DNA of 52,726 nucleotides from Deltaproteobacteria bacterium. GTDB taxonomy: Bacteria > Desulfobacterota > BSN033 > UBA1163. Positions 1 to 9,974 of the stretch are shown here, piece by piece (position 1 is the first letter of the stretch; the number at the start of each line of letters is the position of its first letter). Made by a program: the position numbers and the translations under genes. The notes under the pieces are model-generated. The model did no database searches, had not been told where the DNA came from, and saw only the letters and a list, made by a program, of their open reading frames with translations. The DNA is taken from contig VGSS01000004.1 of the NCBI GenBank assembly GCA_016874935.1, forward strand, positions 1-52,726, given 5' to 3'.

Positions 1-309
1 TTGAAATACCGTTACTTCTTTGTCCGGAAGGTGATGTTTATCAAATATGCCGTGGCCTATATCATCCTCCCTGGCGGTTTTGGAACAATGGACGAACTCT
101 TCGAATCGGTGACGCTCATTCAAACCCGCAAGATCAAACCTTTTCCGGTGATTATGGTTGGATCGAATTATTGGGAGGGACTTTTGGACTGGATCAAAGA
201 GGTGGTCTTGAAGGAGGGCGGAATCTCTCCCACCGATCTGGATATTCTTCAATTGATCGATGACCCGGAAGAAATCGTCAGAACCATCAAGAAGACCGTG
301 ATACTTTAA
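1..309 (+). CDS. LOG family protein (cytokinin riboside 5'-monophosphate phosphoribohydrolase-like), 3' part
   Basis: The reading frame is open at the window edge, so only the C-terminal ~100 residues are seen. The motif PGGFGTMDELFE is the signature of the LOG/lysine-decarboxylase-like family (PGGxGTxxE), which binds nucleoside monophosphates and hydrolyses the N-glycosidic bond to release the base. Full-length members are about 180-250 residues, so the N-terminal half with the nucleotide-binding fold lies upstream of the window. The apparent TTG at base 1 is not a real start. The C-terminus ends normally with a TAA. Bacterial members act in the cytoplasm, and their physiological substrate is often unknown. 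Confidence 0.85.
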   Translation: MKYRYFFVRKVMFIKYAVAYIILPGGFGTMDELFESVTLIQTRKIKPFPVIMVGSNYWEGLLDWIKEVVLKEGGISPTDLDILQLIDDPEEIVRTIKKTVIL

Positions 310-395
310 TAGTTCGGACCTGCCGCAGGATTTAGTTCGGTGTTCGGAGAAATAGATTCTAACTCCGAGCTCAAAACTCTGAACTCCGAACTGTA

Positions 396-599
396 TTAAA
401 TTCTCTCCCCAATCAATTCCAGAATATCCCGCACCCGAATTCGGTCATCCATATTGAGCATTTTTACCGCAGAGTCGAGTTGGGTCAGGCAGAGGGGACA
501 GGCCGTGGCAAGGACTTCAGCCCCTGTCTCCAATGCCTGCCTGATTCTCATCTCATTAATTCGCTTCCCGGCTCTTTCTTCTATTCCACTCGATGTCAC
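396..599 (-). pseudogene. C-terminal fragment of an HdrD-like Fe-S oxidoreductase (CCG domain)
   Basis: The 67-residue frame contains RINEMRIRQALETGAEV followed by LATACPLCLTQLDSAV. This is the last part of the cysteine-rich CCG domain of heterodisulfide-reductase-D or glycolate-oxidase-F-like Fe-S oxidoreductases. The CCGGGG element and everything before it is missing. Upstream on the same strand (about 600-741) the sequence is open in another frame but is not recognisable as this family, so the gene is a decayed remnant rather than a small protein. It lies head-on against a ribokinase fragment that is also truncated, which suggests one deletion or rearrangement hit both. Confidence 0.6.
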
Positions 600-761
600 C
601 CATCAGGTCTTTCTCATCCCCAACTGGATGGAAGAACAGGTCAAACCTCTCAACACCCCTTTTTCCGATTTTCTCATTGAAGCTACAGGATACGGTATGG
701 AAGCACATCTTTTCAAAAACCGTGGGAGTATCTTCCTTCACGATCCACTGAAATCCTTTCT

Positions 762-1175
762 CTGACAGATTTTCTGGTGCCCAATGAACTGGAAGCTCAG
801 GCTCTCACAGGTTTAAAGATGAAGAAAGACCAGGACCTACCGAAGATAGCTACAAAATTGCTGAAGATGGGCGTGAAGAATGTGGTGATCACCCTTGGAC
901 CGGAAGGCCTCTATTTCAAAAATCGTAATGAAGAAATCCGGATGAAAGCCCTCAAGGTGAAGGTGGTCGACACCACAGCCGCAGGAGACGCCTTCCTGGG
1001 AGGTTTTGCCTGCGGCCTTGCCGAGGGAAAACCCATCCAGGAGGCCTTAAGGTTTGCCAATGCCGCCGGCGCCCTCGCCACCACCCAATTGGGCGCCCAA
1101 CCCTCCCTGCCCTCCAGAAAAGAGGTAGAAACCCTTGCTAAAAACAATTTTCGTGAAGGGAAATCCTGTCCATGA
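762..1175 (+). pseudogene. C-terminal fragment of a PfkB-family sugar kinase (ribokinase-like)
   Basis: From about base 762 the translation reads LTDFLVPNELEAQALTG and continues to the family end. It includes the anion-hole and catalytic-base motif DTTAAGDAFLGGFACGLAEG and the conserved tail FANAAGALATTQLGAQPSLP. These are hallmarks of ribokinase-type PfkB kinases, which phosphorylate ribose or a related sugar with ATP. About 170 N-terminal residues with the sugar-binding lid are absent, and upstream in frame there is only non-homologous sequence. A GTG at 777 could initiate translation, but the product would lack the substrate site. It is most likely a pseudogene. Confidence 0.7.
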
Positions 1176-1260
1176 TCAAGAGTCAGGTGTTATTGCCGAT
1201 TCGTTGCCATTTTTAATTCATTATGATAGAAATGTATTGTAATGGAGGAAAAGATTAACC

Positions 1261-1677
1261 ATGAAGCAGAAGGCCTTCTCATTAAACCAGAGCCAGAAAG
1301 AAAGATTGATGGGGCAACTTAAAGACATATTGAGGGGCTACCCGGAAGTTGCATTCGCCTATCTCTACGGGTCCTTTGCAGAAAATCTACCCTCGCATGA
1401 CATCGATGTAGGTGTCTATCTTACAGGGATCGGAAAGGAAGAAACCACTCCTTATAGTCTTACCTTGAGTCAAACCCTCAGCAGGGAAGCCAAAGTTCCT
1501 GTGGACGTCCGTGTCTTAAACTTTGCGCCGGTATCATTTGTGTACCAGGTGATCCGTGGGATTCTGATTTCCGATAGAAATGAAGAATTACGCGTTCATG
1601 TGGTGGAAGAAACGGTCCGGAAATACCTCGATTTAAAGCCAATCATCTATAGAGGGATTAAGGAGGCCTTTGGCTGA
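1261..1677 (+). CDS. MntA-like nucleotidyltransferase antitoxin
   Basis: This 138-residue protein has the minimal nucleotidyltransferase motif: GSFA at residues 37-40, then SHDIDVGVYL with Asp47 and Asp49 as the metal-binding pair. This is the fold of MntA antitoxins, which inactivate HepT toxins by AMPylating a tyrosine near the toxin active site (type VII toxin-antitoxin systems). A GGAGG precedes the ATG at a rather long spacing. The stop codon overlaps the ATG of the next frame (TGATG), the usual coupling of mntA to hepT, but that partner is broken here. The antitoxin itself looks intact. Confidence 0.75.
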   Translation: MKQKAFSLNQSQKERLMGQLKDILRGYPEVAFAYLYGSFAENLPSHDIDVGVYLTGIGKEETTPYSLTLSQTLSREAKVPVDVRVLNFAPVSFVYQVIRGILISDRNEELRVHVVEETVRKYLDLKPIIYRGIKEAFG

Positions 1678-1856
1678 TGAATCTGAACGAGGCGCTTGTA
1701 AGAACCCGCTGTCAGGAGATTGAAGAGAATGAAGCGCGACCTGAAAATTATGTTGACGTGGAATCTCTTTTTTTTATAAATTGCTTTCTGATGATGCATC
1801 TTGACCCCACCGATCACACCCCCGCATCAACCGGGGTAAAAAGGAAGCATAAATGA
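1677..1856 (+). pseudogene. HepT-like toxin remnant
   Basis: An ATG overlaps the stop of the MntA-like gene and opens a 59-residue frame starting MNLNEALVRTRCQEIEEN. The position and beginning fit a HepT/DUF86 ribonuclease partner (normally ~135-145 residues, with an RX4-6H motif near the C-terminus). After about 20 residues the similarity stops and the frame ends at a TGA with no RNase motif. I infer a toxin gene truncated by deletion. A further tiny frame from 1853 (about 20 residues) shows nothing recognisable. Confidence 0.45.
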
Positions 1857-2094
1857 TAACAATCAACTGGAAAGATGTTTGTTACAGGGGCTACGTAGCC
1901 AATATCGAAGAGCTGTGACGCTCTCTTCGGTTAGGCAACAAGGTTTGAATATATTGACGGAATTTCTGTTTTCTTCTATGATTTACACAGGGAGGGATTA
2001 CAATAGAATCTAAATTGAGCGATTCTTTTTGAAATATCCTGCAGCTGAAAATCATATTCGAGGCGGCCAAACGAAGCCTGGAAGGAGAATGAGC

Positions 2095-2331
2095 ATGAGA
2101 CTCACAAGGATTACAATAGATCCCAATATTTGCACCGGAAAACCCTGTATCAGAGGACTACGGTTTCCGGTATCCCGGTTGCTGGGACTATTAGCATCCG
2201 GGGAGACAAAAGAGACTATCCTGAAAGCATATCCCTATATCGAACCCGAAGACATTGACGAAGCTCTGCGGTATGCAGCCTACCTTGCAGAGGAAGAGAC
2301 GGTAGAACTATCAAGTGGAATTTCTCATTGA
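2095..2331 (+). CDS. DUF433 family antitoxin
   Basis: The translation RITIDPNICTGKPCIRGLRF is the conserved core of DUF433, a small winged-helix-like fold found in antitoxins. GTGKPCIRGxR-type motifs and the C-terminal YPYIEPEDIDEAL helix are both present. I place the start at the ATG at 2095, where GAAGGAGA lies about seven bases upstream. An ATG at 2089 and an upstream extension to 2029 are in frame but less likely. It overlaps the following DUF5615 gene by 17 bases, the standard arrangement of this toxin-antitoxin pair. The antitoxin is expected to bind the toxin and repress its own promoter. Confidence 0.85.
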   Translation: MRLTRITIDPNICTGKPCIRGLRFPVSRLLGLLASGETKETILKAYPYIEPEDIDEALRYAAYLAEEETVELSSGISH

Positions 2332-2680
2332 CATGCCCCTTTCTCCTGCCTTGGCGCTTTGGCTTAGAAACCAAGGTCACGACGCAATCCATGCTTCGGA
2401 AATCGGCTTAGACCGGTCACCGGACATTACCATCCTGGAACGTGCCCACAGCGAAAAAAGAATCGTGATCACTGCCGATCTGGATTACCCGCGGCTCTTG
2501 GCTCTTGTCAGGGCTGAAGGACCCGGCCTAATCCTCTTCCGCGGGGGCGAATACAGCGAAACAGAAGTTGTGGAACGTTTGAAAGAGACCTTCATAAAAG
2601 TCCCCGGAGATGAGATTGCAAGTTCCGTTGTGGTCATTGAAAAATGTCGGATTCGACGAAGACGGCTTCCACTTGTTTGA
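2315..2680 (+). CDS. DUF5615 PIN-like toxin
   Basis: This 121-residue protein starts at GTG with VEFLIDMPLSP and contains GHDAIHASEIGL, RIVITADLDY and GLILFRGG. This is the pattern of the DUF5615 family, a reduced PIN-like nuclease fold with conserved acidic residues (Asp6 and the Asp residues in TADLD). It overlaps the upstream DUF433 antitoxin, so the two form a translationally coupled toxin-antitoxin module. The acidic residues appear intact, so the toxin is probably functional. RNA cleavage is inferred from the PIN fold and is not proven for most of this family. Confidence 0.85.
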   Translation: MEFLIDMPLSPALALWLRNQGHDAIHASEIGLDRSPDITILERAHSEKRIVITADLDYPRLLALVRAEGPGLILFRGGEYSETEVVERLKETFIKVPGDEIASSVVVIEKCRIRRRRLPLV

Positions 2681-2705
2681 TTTTTGGGTTCATTTTAATA
2701 AACTT

Positions 2706-2921
2706 CTAAAAAGAAGGGATCCCCCAAATCGAAGACGTTCTCATCCAGATTAAATCAAGGGTCTTTTTGTCAGTAATCCATTTGCCTGCCGAATCAGAAG
2801 GAAGGCCACCCACCATATATAGAATGCCATCTATCAAAGCCCACATCCCAAGCCCGCCAAAGGTGATAAGTTTGAGAATACCCAGTCCTACCTGCCCTCT
2901 TTCGACGGAGACACAAATCAA
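2706..2921 (-). pseudogene. TM2-domain protein remnant
   Basis: The core VGLGILKLITFGGLGMWALID is the second half of a TM2 domain, a pair of membrane helices joined by a short turn. The upstream half, including the first helix and the GxxGxHRFY-type turn, is missing; the frame begins at a TTG in unrelated sequence. The tail after ALIDGILYMVGG looks degraded. From 2922 to 3305 no other gene is seen. A short frame on the minus strand (3016-3237) has no recognisable features, and a GGATTCCCGTTTCCACGGGAA palindrome at about 3245-3265 belongs to a repeat type common in this window. Confidence 0.5.
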
Positions 2922-3305
2922 AAGGCTTCTATTTATAGCCCCTTTAGGGTTAGAACAAATTTACCGTGCGTGGGGTTATAGAATGTCTTGCTTTTCGGTT
3001 CAAACTGTTACATAATTATCCGAAAAGAAATAATTGAGGCTTCCTCGATGATAGGGAGGGCATACCCACTATCTGCAAGAAAGAGGTAGTCTGCCTGCAA
3101 AGTCTTCCAACCCATTTCTGCATGATTTGATCATTGCTTGCCTGCAAGTCGTGTGAAATCATAGAAATCGTTGGTTCGGCATAAAAAAGGAAAGGAATGA
3201 ACTTATTCCTCGAAAGCAGAGGGGAAAAAGCAACCAACCAAACTGGATTCCCGTTTCCACGGGAACGACACCTTTTATGATTGTGTCAATTTTTAAGGAG
3301 AAACA

Positions 3306-4544
3306 ATGAAGTTTTCAGAATTAGATTTAAAACCGGAGATTCTGACAGCCCTGACGAACATGGGTTATCAGGATTTAACACCCATTCAGGAAAAGACCTT
3401 CTCTCCTATCATCAGCGGCAGGGATCTTTTGGCCCGGGCAGAAACGGGTTCGGGTAAAACTGCGGCCTGCGGTATTCCATTAGCCCAGATGATCGATCCT
3501 TCTCTCAATGCCATCCAGGTCCTCATCCTGGTTCCCACCCGTGAATTAGCGCTTCAATATGTGGAAGAGATCCATAGGATTGGAAAGCTTGCAGGGGTTG
3601 TTCCTTTTGCCGTCTTTGGCGGATTCTCAATGGAGATTCAGAAGGCCAAGTTAAGGGACAGGGTTCATCTCCTCGTCGCAACCCCCGGACGGTTGATCGA
3701 TTTCCTCTATAACACCACGGCGATCGACCTCTCTTCTGTCCGCACGCTGGTTCTGGATGAAGCGGACGAGATGCTGAAGATGGGCTTTATTGAAGATATC
3801 GACTTTATCATGTCCAGCCTGATTCACGAACATCAGACACTGTTTTTTGCGGCAACGATGCCCAAAGAGATAGACCGGTTGATCAGCGCCTATCTGAAAG
3901 AGCCCGTCCGGGTGGAATTAAATAAGGAGCAGTTGTCTCCGCAGAGTCTTGTTCACCATTTTCAATATACGGAGCGGCGTGATCGGCTCAATGCCCTGAT
4001 CCAATACCTGAAAAAGGAGAAAATTTCCCAGGCCCTCATCTTTTGCAATTCACGGCATCACGGTGAAAAATTGAAGAAGGAGTTGGAAAGAATATTCAAA
4101 TCGATAGGGTATATCCACGGAGGCCTGGAGCAACCGAAGCGAACCTCGATCTTCGAGCGTTTCCGCCAGAAAAAGATCGACTTAATGGTTGCCACCGACC
4201 TTGCCGGCCGGGGACTCGACTTCAGCCATGTCAGTCATGTGATCAATTATGACTATCCTTTCGGCCAGGAATCCTATACGCACAGGACAGGAAGGACCGG
4301 AAGAATGGGCCGGTCAGGCATTGCCATGACCTTTGTGACCGATGAGGAATTAGGAGTTCTGAAGTCCATGCTGAAGGCAAATCGTATTGACCCTGTGTGG
4401 CACGGCAACATCCCGAACCTCCAGGCTGTTCACAAACAGTATGGGCGGCGGGACGGGAAAAAGCACTTCAAAAGGCGGTCCCAACCGGTTCAAAGAGCCA
4501 AATCCCCCCAATTCACAGGAATGGTCCCCACTCCTCTCTCGTAA
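3306..4544 (+). CDS. DEAD-box ATP-dependent RNA helicase
   Basis: All the core motifs of a DEAD-box helicase are visible in order: Q motif LTPIQEKTF, Walker [24 protein letters not shown], the DEAD box, AAT (the SAT-motif variant FAATMP), and in the second RecA domain [11 protein letters not shown] and [10 protein letters not shown]. At 412 residues it is a compact RhlE/DeaD-like helicase with a short basic tail and no RNA-binding extension. It unwinds structured RNA during ribosome assembly or mRNA decay. AAGGAG precedes the ATG. The TAA is followed within a few bases by typA, so the two are probably co-transcribed. Confidence 0.93.
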   Translation: MKFSELDLKPEILTALTNMGYQDLTPIQEKTFSPIISGRDLLARAETGSGKTAACGIPLAQMIDPSLNAIQVLILVPTRELALQYVEEIHRIGKLAGVVPFAVFGGFSMEIQKAKLRDRVHLLVATPGRLIDFLYNTTAIDLSSVRTLVLDEADEMLKMGFIEDIDFIMSSLIHEHQTLFFAATMPKEIDRLISAYLKEPVRVELNKEQLSPQSLVHHFQYTERRDRLNALIQYLKKEKISQALIFCNSRHHGEKLKKELERIFKSIGYIHGGLEQPKRTSIFERFRQKKIDLMVATDLAGRGLDFSHVSHVINYDYPFGQESYTHRTGRTGRMGRSGIAMTFVTDEELGVLKSMLKANRIDPVWHGNIPNLQAVHKQYGRRDGKKHFKRRSQPVQRAKSPQFTGMVPTPLS

Positions 4545-4551
4545 AATGCTT

Positions 4552-6363
4552 ATGAAACGTGAAGATCTGCGAAACATTGCCCTGATTGCCCATGTCGATC
4601 ACGGAAAGACAACGATCGTCGACGGCCTACTCAAGCAGTCCGGCATTTTCCGTTTGAACGAAAAGGTTCAGGAAAGGGTCATGGACAACATCGATTTAGA
4701 GAGGGAACGGGGAATTACGATCATGGCGAAGAATACAGCCATCGAATACCGGGGAGTGAAAATCAATATTGTCGATACGCCGGGCCATGCCGATTTCGGC
4801 GGAGAGGTGGAAAGGACGCTCAAGATGGTGGATGGCGTCCTGCTCCTCGTTGACGCCTCGGAAGGGCCATTGCCCCAGACCAGGTTCGTTCTGAAAAAAG
4901 CCCTTGAATTCGATCTTCCTCCCATCCTGGTCATTAACAAGATCGACCGGACAGACGCCAGGATCCAGGAGGTGATTAATGAGGTTTACGATCTCTTTAT
5001 TGACCTCGATGCAACGGAGAAACAGCTCGAGTTTCCGATCGTCTACACCAATGCGAAGCTCGGAATTGCAAAACTTCATCCTGATGAGAATACGAAAGAT
5101 TTTCGGTGCCTGTTTGAGCTCATCCTAAATGCTGTTCCGCCGCCGGAAGGGGATAGGGGAGGGCCGCTGAAGCTTCTGGTCACTAACATCGACTATAGCG
5201 ATTATGTAGGCAGGATTGCCATAGGGAGGATCTTCTCGGGCTCGATCAGGGTCGGTGATTGGGTGTCGATGCTAAACGGCAGGGCAGAGCCGGTCAAGAC
5301 GAAGGTGACGTCGCTCTATGGATTTCAGGGGCTCGAAAGAGTGGAGGCCAAAGAGGCCTCGGCAGGGGATATCGTTGCCCTGTCCGGACTTGAAGGGATC
5401 AATATTGGCGATACCATCGCCGATGTTGATGATCCGGAGCCTCTCCCGAGAATTGCAGTGGATGAGCCCACCATCTCCATGGTTTTTTCTGTTAATACAT
5501 CGCCATTCGCCGGCCAGGAAGGGAAGTATGTGACATCGAGAAACCTGAGGGAGCGGCTTGAGAAGGAACTCCTCTATAATGTGTCCATCAGGGTTGACTT
5601 TGATGCGACCGATTCTTTCAAGGTGATGGGAAGAGGGGAGCTTCAGCTTGCCATCCTGATCGAGATGATCCGGAGGGAAGGCTATGAGCTTTCCGTGTCC
5701 ATGCCAGAGAGCATTACAAAAAACATCAACGGCCATGTCCATGAACCCATGGAGCATCTTGTCATCGATGTCCCGGAAGAATTCATAGGAGTGGTGACAC
5801 ACCAGCTTGGGATCCGTAAGGGCAGGATGCAGAAGATGAATAACAATGGCCACGGCAGAGTCCGCCTCGAATTCAGGATTCCATCGAGAGGGCTGATCGG
5901 CTTTCGTTCCCAGTTTCTAACCGACACCAGAGGGACAGGGCTCTTCAACCACATTTTCGATGGCTATGAGCCGTGGCATGGCCCGATTACCAAACGCTCC
6001 ACTGGAACCCTGGTTGCGGACCGGCCGGGCAAGACGACCACATACGCCCTTCATCACCTTCAGCCCCGCGGGACGCTCTTTGTAAAAGAGAATACGCCGG
6101 TCTACGAAGGAATGGTGATCGGCGAGAACTCAAGAGAGAACGATCTGGATGTCAATGTGATCAAAGAGAAAAAACTGACCAACGTCAGGGCCTCAGGGTC
6201 GGACGATGCCTTACAGCTCATTCCTCCCAAAGTCCTCAGCCTTGAACAGGCCATCGAGTTTATCAAAGAAGATGAGCTGGTAGAGGTGGCCCCGCTCTCC
6301 GTCCGAATCAGGAAAAAGATCCTCGAATCGAATAAGCGCCCGAAACATAGGAATGGGAATTGA
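4552..6363 (+). CDS. typA: Translational GTPase TypA/BipA
   Basis: The protein starts [20 protein letters not shown], giving 603 residues, the usual length for TypA. GTP-binding motifs are AHVDHGKTT (G1), the RGITI switch (G2), [12 protein letters not shown] (G3) and NKIDR (G4). EF-G-like domains II, III and V and the TypA-specific C-terminal domain follow ([40 protein letters not shown]). TypA binds ribosomes and helps 50S assembly and translation under stress or cold. The frame is open further upstream through the end of the helicase, but homology begins at 4552 (or the ATG two codons earlier at 4546). Its stop overlaps the start of a ychF remnant. Confidence 0.95.
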   Translation: MKREDLRNIALIAHVDHGKTTIVDGLLKQSGIFRLNEKVQERVMDNIDLERERGITIMAKNTAIEYRGVKINIVDTPGHADFGGEVERTLKMVDGVLLLVDASEGPLPQTRFVLKKALEFDLPPILVINKIDRTDARIQEVINEVYDLFIDLDATEKQLEFPIVYTNAKLGIAKLHPDENTKDFRCLFELILNAVPPPEGDRGGPLKLLVTNIDYSDYVGRIAIGRIFSGSIRVGDWVSMLNGRAEPVKTKVTSLYGFQGLERVEAKEASAGDIVALSGLEGINIGDTIADVDDPEPLPRIAVDEPTISMVFSVNTSPFAGQEGKYVTSRNLRERLEKELLYNVSIRVDFDATDSFKVMGRGELQLAILIEMIRREGYELSVSMPESITKNINGHVHEPMEHLVIDVPEEFIGVVTHQLGIRKGRMQKMNNNGHGRVRLEFRIPSRGLIGFRSQFLTDTRGTGLFNHIFDGYEPWHGPITKRSTGTLVADRPGKTTTYALHHLQPRGTLFVKENTPVYEGMVIGENSRENDLDVNVIKEKKLTNVRASGSDDALQLIPPKVLSLEQAIEFIKEDELVEVAPLSVRIRKKILESNKRPKHRNGN

Positions 6364-6817
6364 ACGACCTTCTTTTTGTTGAAAAGCGCCTTGAGAGGCT
6401 CGATAAAGAACAAAAGAAAAAGAGAGACGCTCAAAAGACGGCCATGGAAGCGGATCTTCTCGCCCGCATGAAAAACCATCTTGAAACCGGCTGTTTCCTG
6501 AAGAATTTCCTTTTGACAGAGACCGAAGAGAAACTGATCGCAGGCTATCCTTTGCTGACCCGCAAAGCGATGATCATTGTTCTTAATATTGGAGAGGAGG
6601 CCGCGGAGGCCGAAGGCCTGATGGGTCAATTGAAGGAGGGCTTCGGTCAACAGGACTTTCAATGGATTGCTGTTTCTGCGAAGATTGAACAGAGCTTTCT
6701 CATCTTGATGCGCCGGACCGCCAGACCTTTCTTGAGGAACTCCAGCTCGACCAGCCCGCTCTGGACCGATTGACCCTGCTTTGCTATAAAACCCTCGGCC
6801 TCATCTTTCAGGAATGA
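6360..6817 (+). pseudogene. Remnant of the GTPase/ATPase YchF
   Basis: The first ~100 residues ([19 protein letters not shown], then YPLLTRKAMIIVLNIGEEA and WIAVSAKIEQ) match the coiled-coil and post-coil part of YchF/OLA1. After AKIEQ the match moves to another frame: ELSHLDAPDRQTFLEELQLD, then ALDRLTLLCYKTLGLIFQE, ending at the TGA at 6815. So there is one frameshift near 6690. The N-terminal G domain is absent and the C-terminal TGS domain is also gone. The fragment directly abuts typA. A functional copy of this near-universal gene presumably exists elsewhere. From 6818 to 7114 nothing convincing is seen. Confidence 0.7.
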
Positions 6818-7114
6818 AATCATCATCCAGCCCATCCTTAACCCAACCCGCCTCCCCCAAATGAAAATTGCCATAACATTAAATATTTGGTATATGTAGG
6901 TGAACTTCCGGGGGTGATTGAAACAGGAAGAGATTTCAAGATCGGGGTCGAAAACTAACTCCGTGAGAGTCCGCCTTTTTAGAGATGTTGGATTTGAAAG
7001 TTACTCAATGCATGTAAACCCTTCAAGAAGGTGGAGGCAAAAGCGGAAGGATTCAACAACGTTCGGCCCAAACATGATTCCAATATCTATCATTGAGAAG
7101 AGGAGAATGGGAAA

Positions 7115-7960
7115 ATGAAGCACCAAGAAGGATTCTTCAAAGGTGTTCGAGATGCCAGCATCTATTTCCAAGGCTGGTTGCCGGAAAGTGAACCCAAAGC
7201 AGTATTACTCATTGTTCACGGGTTGGCTGAACATGGTGGGCGATATACGAACGTTGTCAATCACTTCGTCCCACGGGACTACGCTGTTTACGGAATCGAT
7301 CACCTCGGCCATGGCAAATCAGAAGGCACAAGAGTGTACGTCAAACGATTTGATGATTATACAAATACACTCAAGGTTTATTTTGACATGATACACCGTT
7401 GGCAACCCGACAAACCGATCTTCTTGGTTGGGCACAGCATGGGTGGACTGATCAGCGCCGTGTTCCTGCTTGATCACCATGCCGAATTGGCAGGCGCAGT
7501 TCTTTCCGGACCGGCTGTTAAAGTACCCAGCAACATCACACCCGCTATCCTTCTTGTGGGCAAGATGTTTTCAGCTTTGATGCCTAAATTTGGGCTGCTT
7601 GGGTTGGACGCAGATGGGGTATCCCGAGATCCAGCAGTGGTGCAAGCCTATGTCAGTGATCCTCTGGTGTATACGGGAAAAACCACTGCACGTCTTGCCG
7701 CTGAAATGCTCAGAGCGATGCAGCAAGTCAGTCGTCAAGCAAGCCAAATTACATTGCCGATCATGATCGTGCAAGGAAGTGGAGACAAGTTGATCGATCC
7801 GGCTGGCGCTCAGATGCTGTATGATTCGGTCAGCTCTACCGATAAAGAGATCATCATCTATGACGGCTTTTACCACGAGGTGTTTAATGAACCTGAACAT
7901 GACAAGGTGTTGCGTGACATCGAAAGATGGTTAGAAGCGCATCTGGGCTCCCGAAAGTAG
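7115..7960 (+). CDS. Alpha/beta hydrolase, monoacylglycerol lipase-like
   Basis: This 281-residue protein has the oxyanion motif VHGLAEHGGRY, the strand GIDHLGHGKSEG and the nucleophile elbow GHSMGG (Ser108). The acid is in IMIVQGSGDKLIDP and the catalytic His in GFYHEVFNEPE. HGxxEHxxRY with GHSMGG is typical of monoacylglycerol lipases and lysophospholipases (serine hydrolases of the Hydrolase_4 family). It releases glycerol or fatty acid from monoglycerides or acts on related esters. No signal peptide is seen, so it is cytoplasmic. The glycerol kinase gene lies 70 bases downstream on the same strand, consistent with use of the released glycerol. Confidence 0.9.
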   Translation: MKHQEGFFKGVRDASIYFQGWLPESEPKAVLLIVHGLAEHGGRYTNVVNHFVPRDYAVYGIDHLGHGKSEGTRVYVKRFDDYTNTLKVYFDMIHRWQPDKPIFLVGHSMGGLISAVFLLDHHAELAGAVLSGPAVKVPSNITPAILLVGKMFSALMPKFGLLGLDADGVSRDPAVVQAYVSDPLVYTGKTTARLAAEMLRAMQQVSRQASQITLPIMIVQGSGDKLIDPAGAQMLYDSVSSTDKEIIIYDGFYHEVFNEPEHDKVLRDIERWLEAHLGSRK

Positions 7961-8032
7961 ACCTACCGGCAAAGAAGGACTGCGGGGCCCCCAATCCGAA
8001 AGTTCGAGGCAGAACCAGACTGGAGGAGAAAG

Positions 8033-9538
8033 ATGGGCCGCTACATCATGGCTCTCGATCAAGGGACGACCAGCTCGAGAACACTCATTTTCAACAGTGA
8101 AGGCGACATCGTTTCATCGTCCCAGCAGGAATTCAAACAGATCTATCCCCGACCCGGCTGGGTGGAACACGATCCCGAGCAGATATGGACCTCCCAGCTC
8201 CAAACGATCCGGGAGGCGCTCGACAGGGCAAACTTAAAGGCCGGCGATATCTCTGCGATCGGGATCGCCAACCAGCGGGAGACCATGGTCCTCTGGGACC
8301 GCCGAACGGACAAGCCGATATACAACGCCATCGTCTGGCAGTGCCGAAGGACCGCTAACTTCTGCAAAGAGCTTCAGGAGGAAGGATTCGATACCAAACT
8401 GAGGGAGAAAACCGGACTGGTCACAGACGCCTATTTTTCCGGGACCAAGCTCAAATGGGTCCTCGACCATGTACCCGGGGCGAGAAGAGATGCGGAGAAA
8501 GGCCACCTCGCCTTCGGCACCATCGATAGTTGGCTTGTAAACAGGCTCTCGGGGGGCAAGGCACACGTCACTGATTACTCTAACGCCTCTCGAACGCTCC
8601 TGTACAATATCCATGATCTGAGATGGGATGACGAGATCCTGAGGCGCTTTGGCATTCCTCCGTCCCTCCTTCCCGAGGTTGTGCCTTCCAGCCATCCCGC
8701 GGCTTTCACCGACCTAAAAATCTTGGATGCAACCATTCCTATTGCCGGGATCGCCGGAGATCAGCAGGCGGCCCTCTTTGGCCAGTGCTGTTTCGATCCG
8801 GGCATGGTTAAGACCACTTACGGGACAGGCTGTTTCATGCTCATGAACACCGGCCAGGAGGCTAAACCCTCGGAATCCGGCCTCCTGACCACCATCGCCT
8901 GGGGGATGGGAGGGGAAATCACCTACGCGCTTGAAGGAAGCACTTTCATCGCCGGCGCCCTCATCCAGTGGCTGAGAGACGAACTGAAGCTGATCCGCTC
9001 TGCCGAGGAGAGCGAACAGTTGGCATCGATGGTAGAGGATTCAAATGGAGTTTATATCGTCCCAGCCTTTGTCGGATTGGGCGCTCCCCATTGGGATCCC
9101 CATGCCCGCGGCGCTATCCTGGGACTGACGAGGGGCGTCAACCGGAGCCATCTCGTGCGGGCGGCGATTGAATCGATTGCTTTTCAGACCAAGGAGGTTG
9201 TTGACTGCATGGTCCACGATTCCGGCCTTGGCCTAACGGAGCTGAGGGTAGATGGGGGTGCCGCCGCCAATAATCTGCTCTGCCAGTTTCAAGCCGACCT
9301 TCTTGGCATCCCCATCAGGCGGCCGAAGGTTCTCGAAAGCACGGCTCTGGGAGCCGCTTACTTAGCCGGGCTTGCCGTCGGGTTCTGGGGAAATAGAGAA
9401 GAAATCTCAGCCAACTGGACCATGGGGCGGGAATTCATTCCCCGGATGTCTGAGGATAGGCGGAGGAAGCTTGTCATGGGGTGGGAACGGGCAGTAGACC
9501 GCTCGAAGAGCTGGGTCTCTCCAGAGCAGGAAGGATGA
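8033..9538 (+). CDS. glpK: Glycerol kinase
   Basis: This 501-residue FGGY-family kinase starts [17 protein letters not shown] and has the expected length. Glycerol-kinase hallmarks include [38 protein letters not shown] and [20 protein letters not shown]. It phosphorylates glycerol with ATP to sn-glycerol 3-phosphate in the cytoplasm. GGAGGAGAAAG lies just upstream of the ATG. It follows a lipase-like gene, and the pair suggests glycerolipid or glycerol use. No glycerol facilitator or glycerol-3-phosphate dehydrogenase is in the window. Confidence 0.97.
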   Translation: MGRYIMALDQGTTSSRTLIFNSEGDIVSSSQQEFKQIYPRPGWVEHDPEQIWTSQLQTIREALDRANLKAGDISAIGIANQRETMVLWDRRTDKPIYNAIVWQCRRTANFCKELQEEGFDTKLREKTGLVTDAYFSGTKLKWVLDHVPGARRDAEKGHLAFGTIDSWLVNRLSGGKAHVTDYSNASRTLLYNIHDLRWDDEILRRFGIPPSLLPEVVPSSHPAAFTDLKILDATIPIAGIAGDQQAALFGQCCFDPGMVKTTYGTGCFMLMNTGQEAKPSESGLLTTIAWGMGGEITYALEGSTFIAGALIQWLRDELKLIRSAEESEQLASMVEDSNGVYIVPAFVGLGAPHWDPHARGAILGLTRGVNRSHLVRAAIESIAFQTKEVVDCMVHDSGLGLTELRVDGGAAANNLLCQFQADLLGIPIRRPKVLESTALGAAYLAGLAVGFWGNREEISANWTMGREFIPRMSEDRRRKLVMGWERAVDRSKSWVSPEQEG

Positions 9539-9854
9539 AGACAGGACAAAACCCCCTTGGCAGAAGAAACTTAATTTGAGTCTATTGATAAATGACCTTG
9601 TCGTTATTCCCGTAAAACTTGTCATCGCGAAAACTTACAAAACAGGCTCGGCCGATTAAATAATCTCCACATAGGGACAATTTGCGCCCGGTTAAGTAAC
9701 TTGAATTAACGGGGTAATTCTTGGAAACATAAATTTTTTCAATGGGTTAGGCTAATTCAAATGATATGGCACAATGATTGCGCAAATTTAAAGCATTCTT
9801 TTAGTGGAATGATTATGGCAATTACCTTAATGGCCAAAGGGGATTAGTGGGGAA

Positions 9855-9974
9855 ATGGTAAAAAACAAAGTTCTACTCATGCTGTCCCTTTACTTAATCC
9901 TTGGTGTGATAGCCTTCTTTAATTTCAATTTTCACCATCTTTTGATAAAAAAAATGGCGAGATCAAAACCGTGA
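9855..9974 (+). CDS. Very small putative membrane protein
   Basis: This 39-residue frame begins MVKNKVLLMLSLYLILGVIA after GTGGGGAA. One hydrophobic segment (about residues 6-22) has a basic N-terminus and a basic tail, which looks like a single-pass membrane peptide. Its TGA overlaps a GTG that opens the next small frame (GTGA overlap), suggesting coupling. No family is recognised. It sits in the 600-base space between glpK and tRNA-Thr, where no larger gene is seen, so it could also be chance. Confidence 0.35.
   Translation: MVKNKVLLMLSLYLILGVIAFFNFNFHHLLIKKMARSKP

Noticed and set aside
3016-3237. 73-residue minus-strand ORF in the gap before the helicase gene
   Set aside because: No motif, no clear ribosome-binding site, and low-complexity composition.
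5272-5853. 193-residue minus-strand ORF
   Set aside because: Antisense to typA, with no recognisable motif.
6918-7118. 66-residue ORF before the lipase-like gene
   Set aside because: Starts at TTG without a good ribosome-binding site and has no domain; probably chance.
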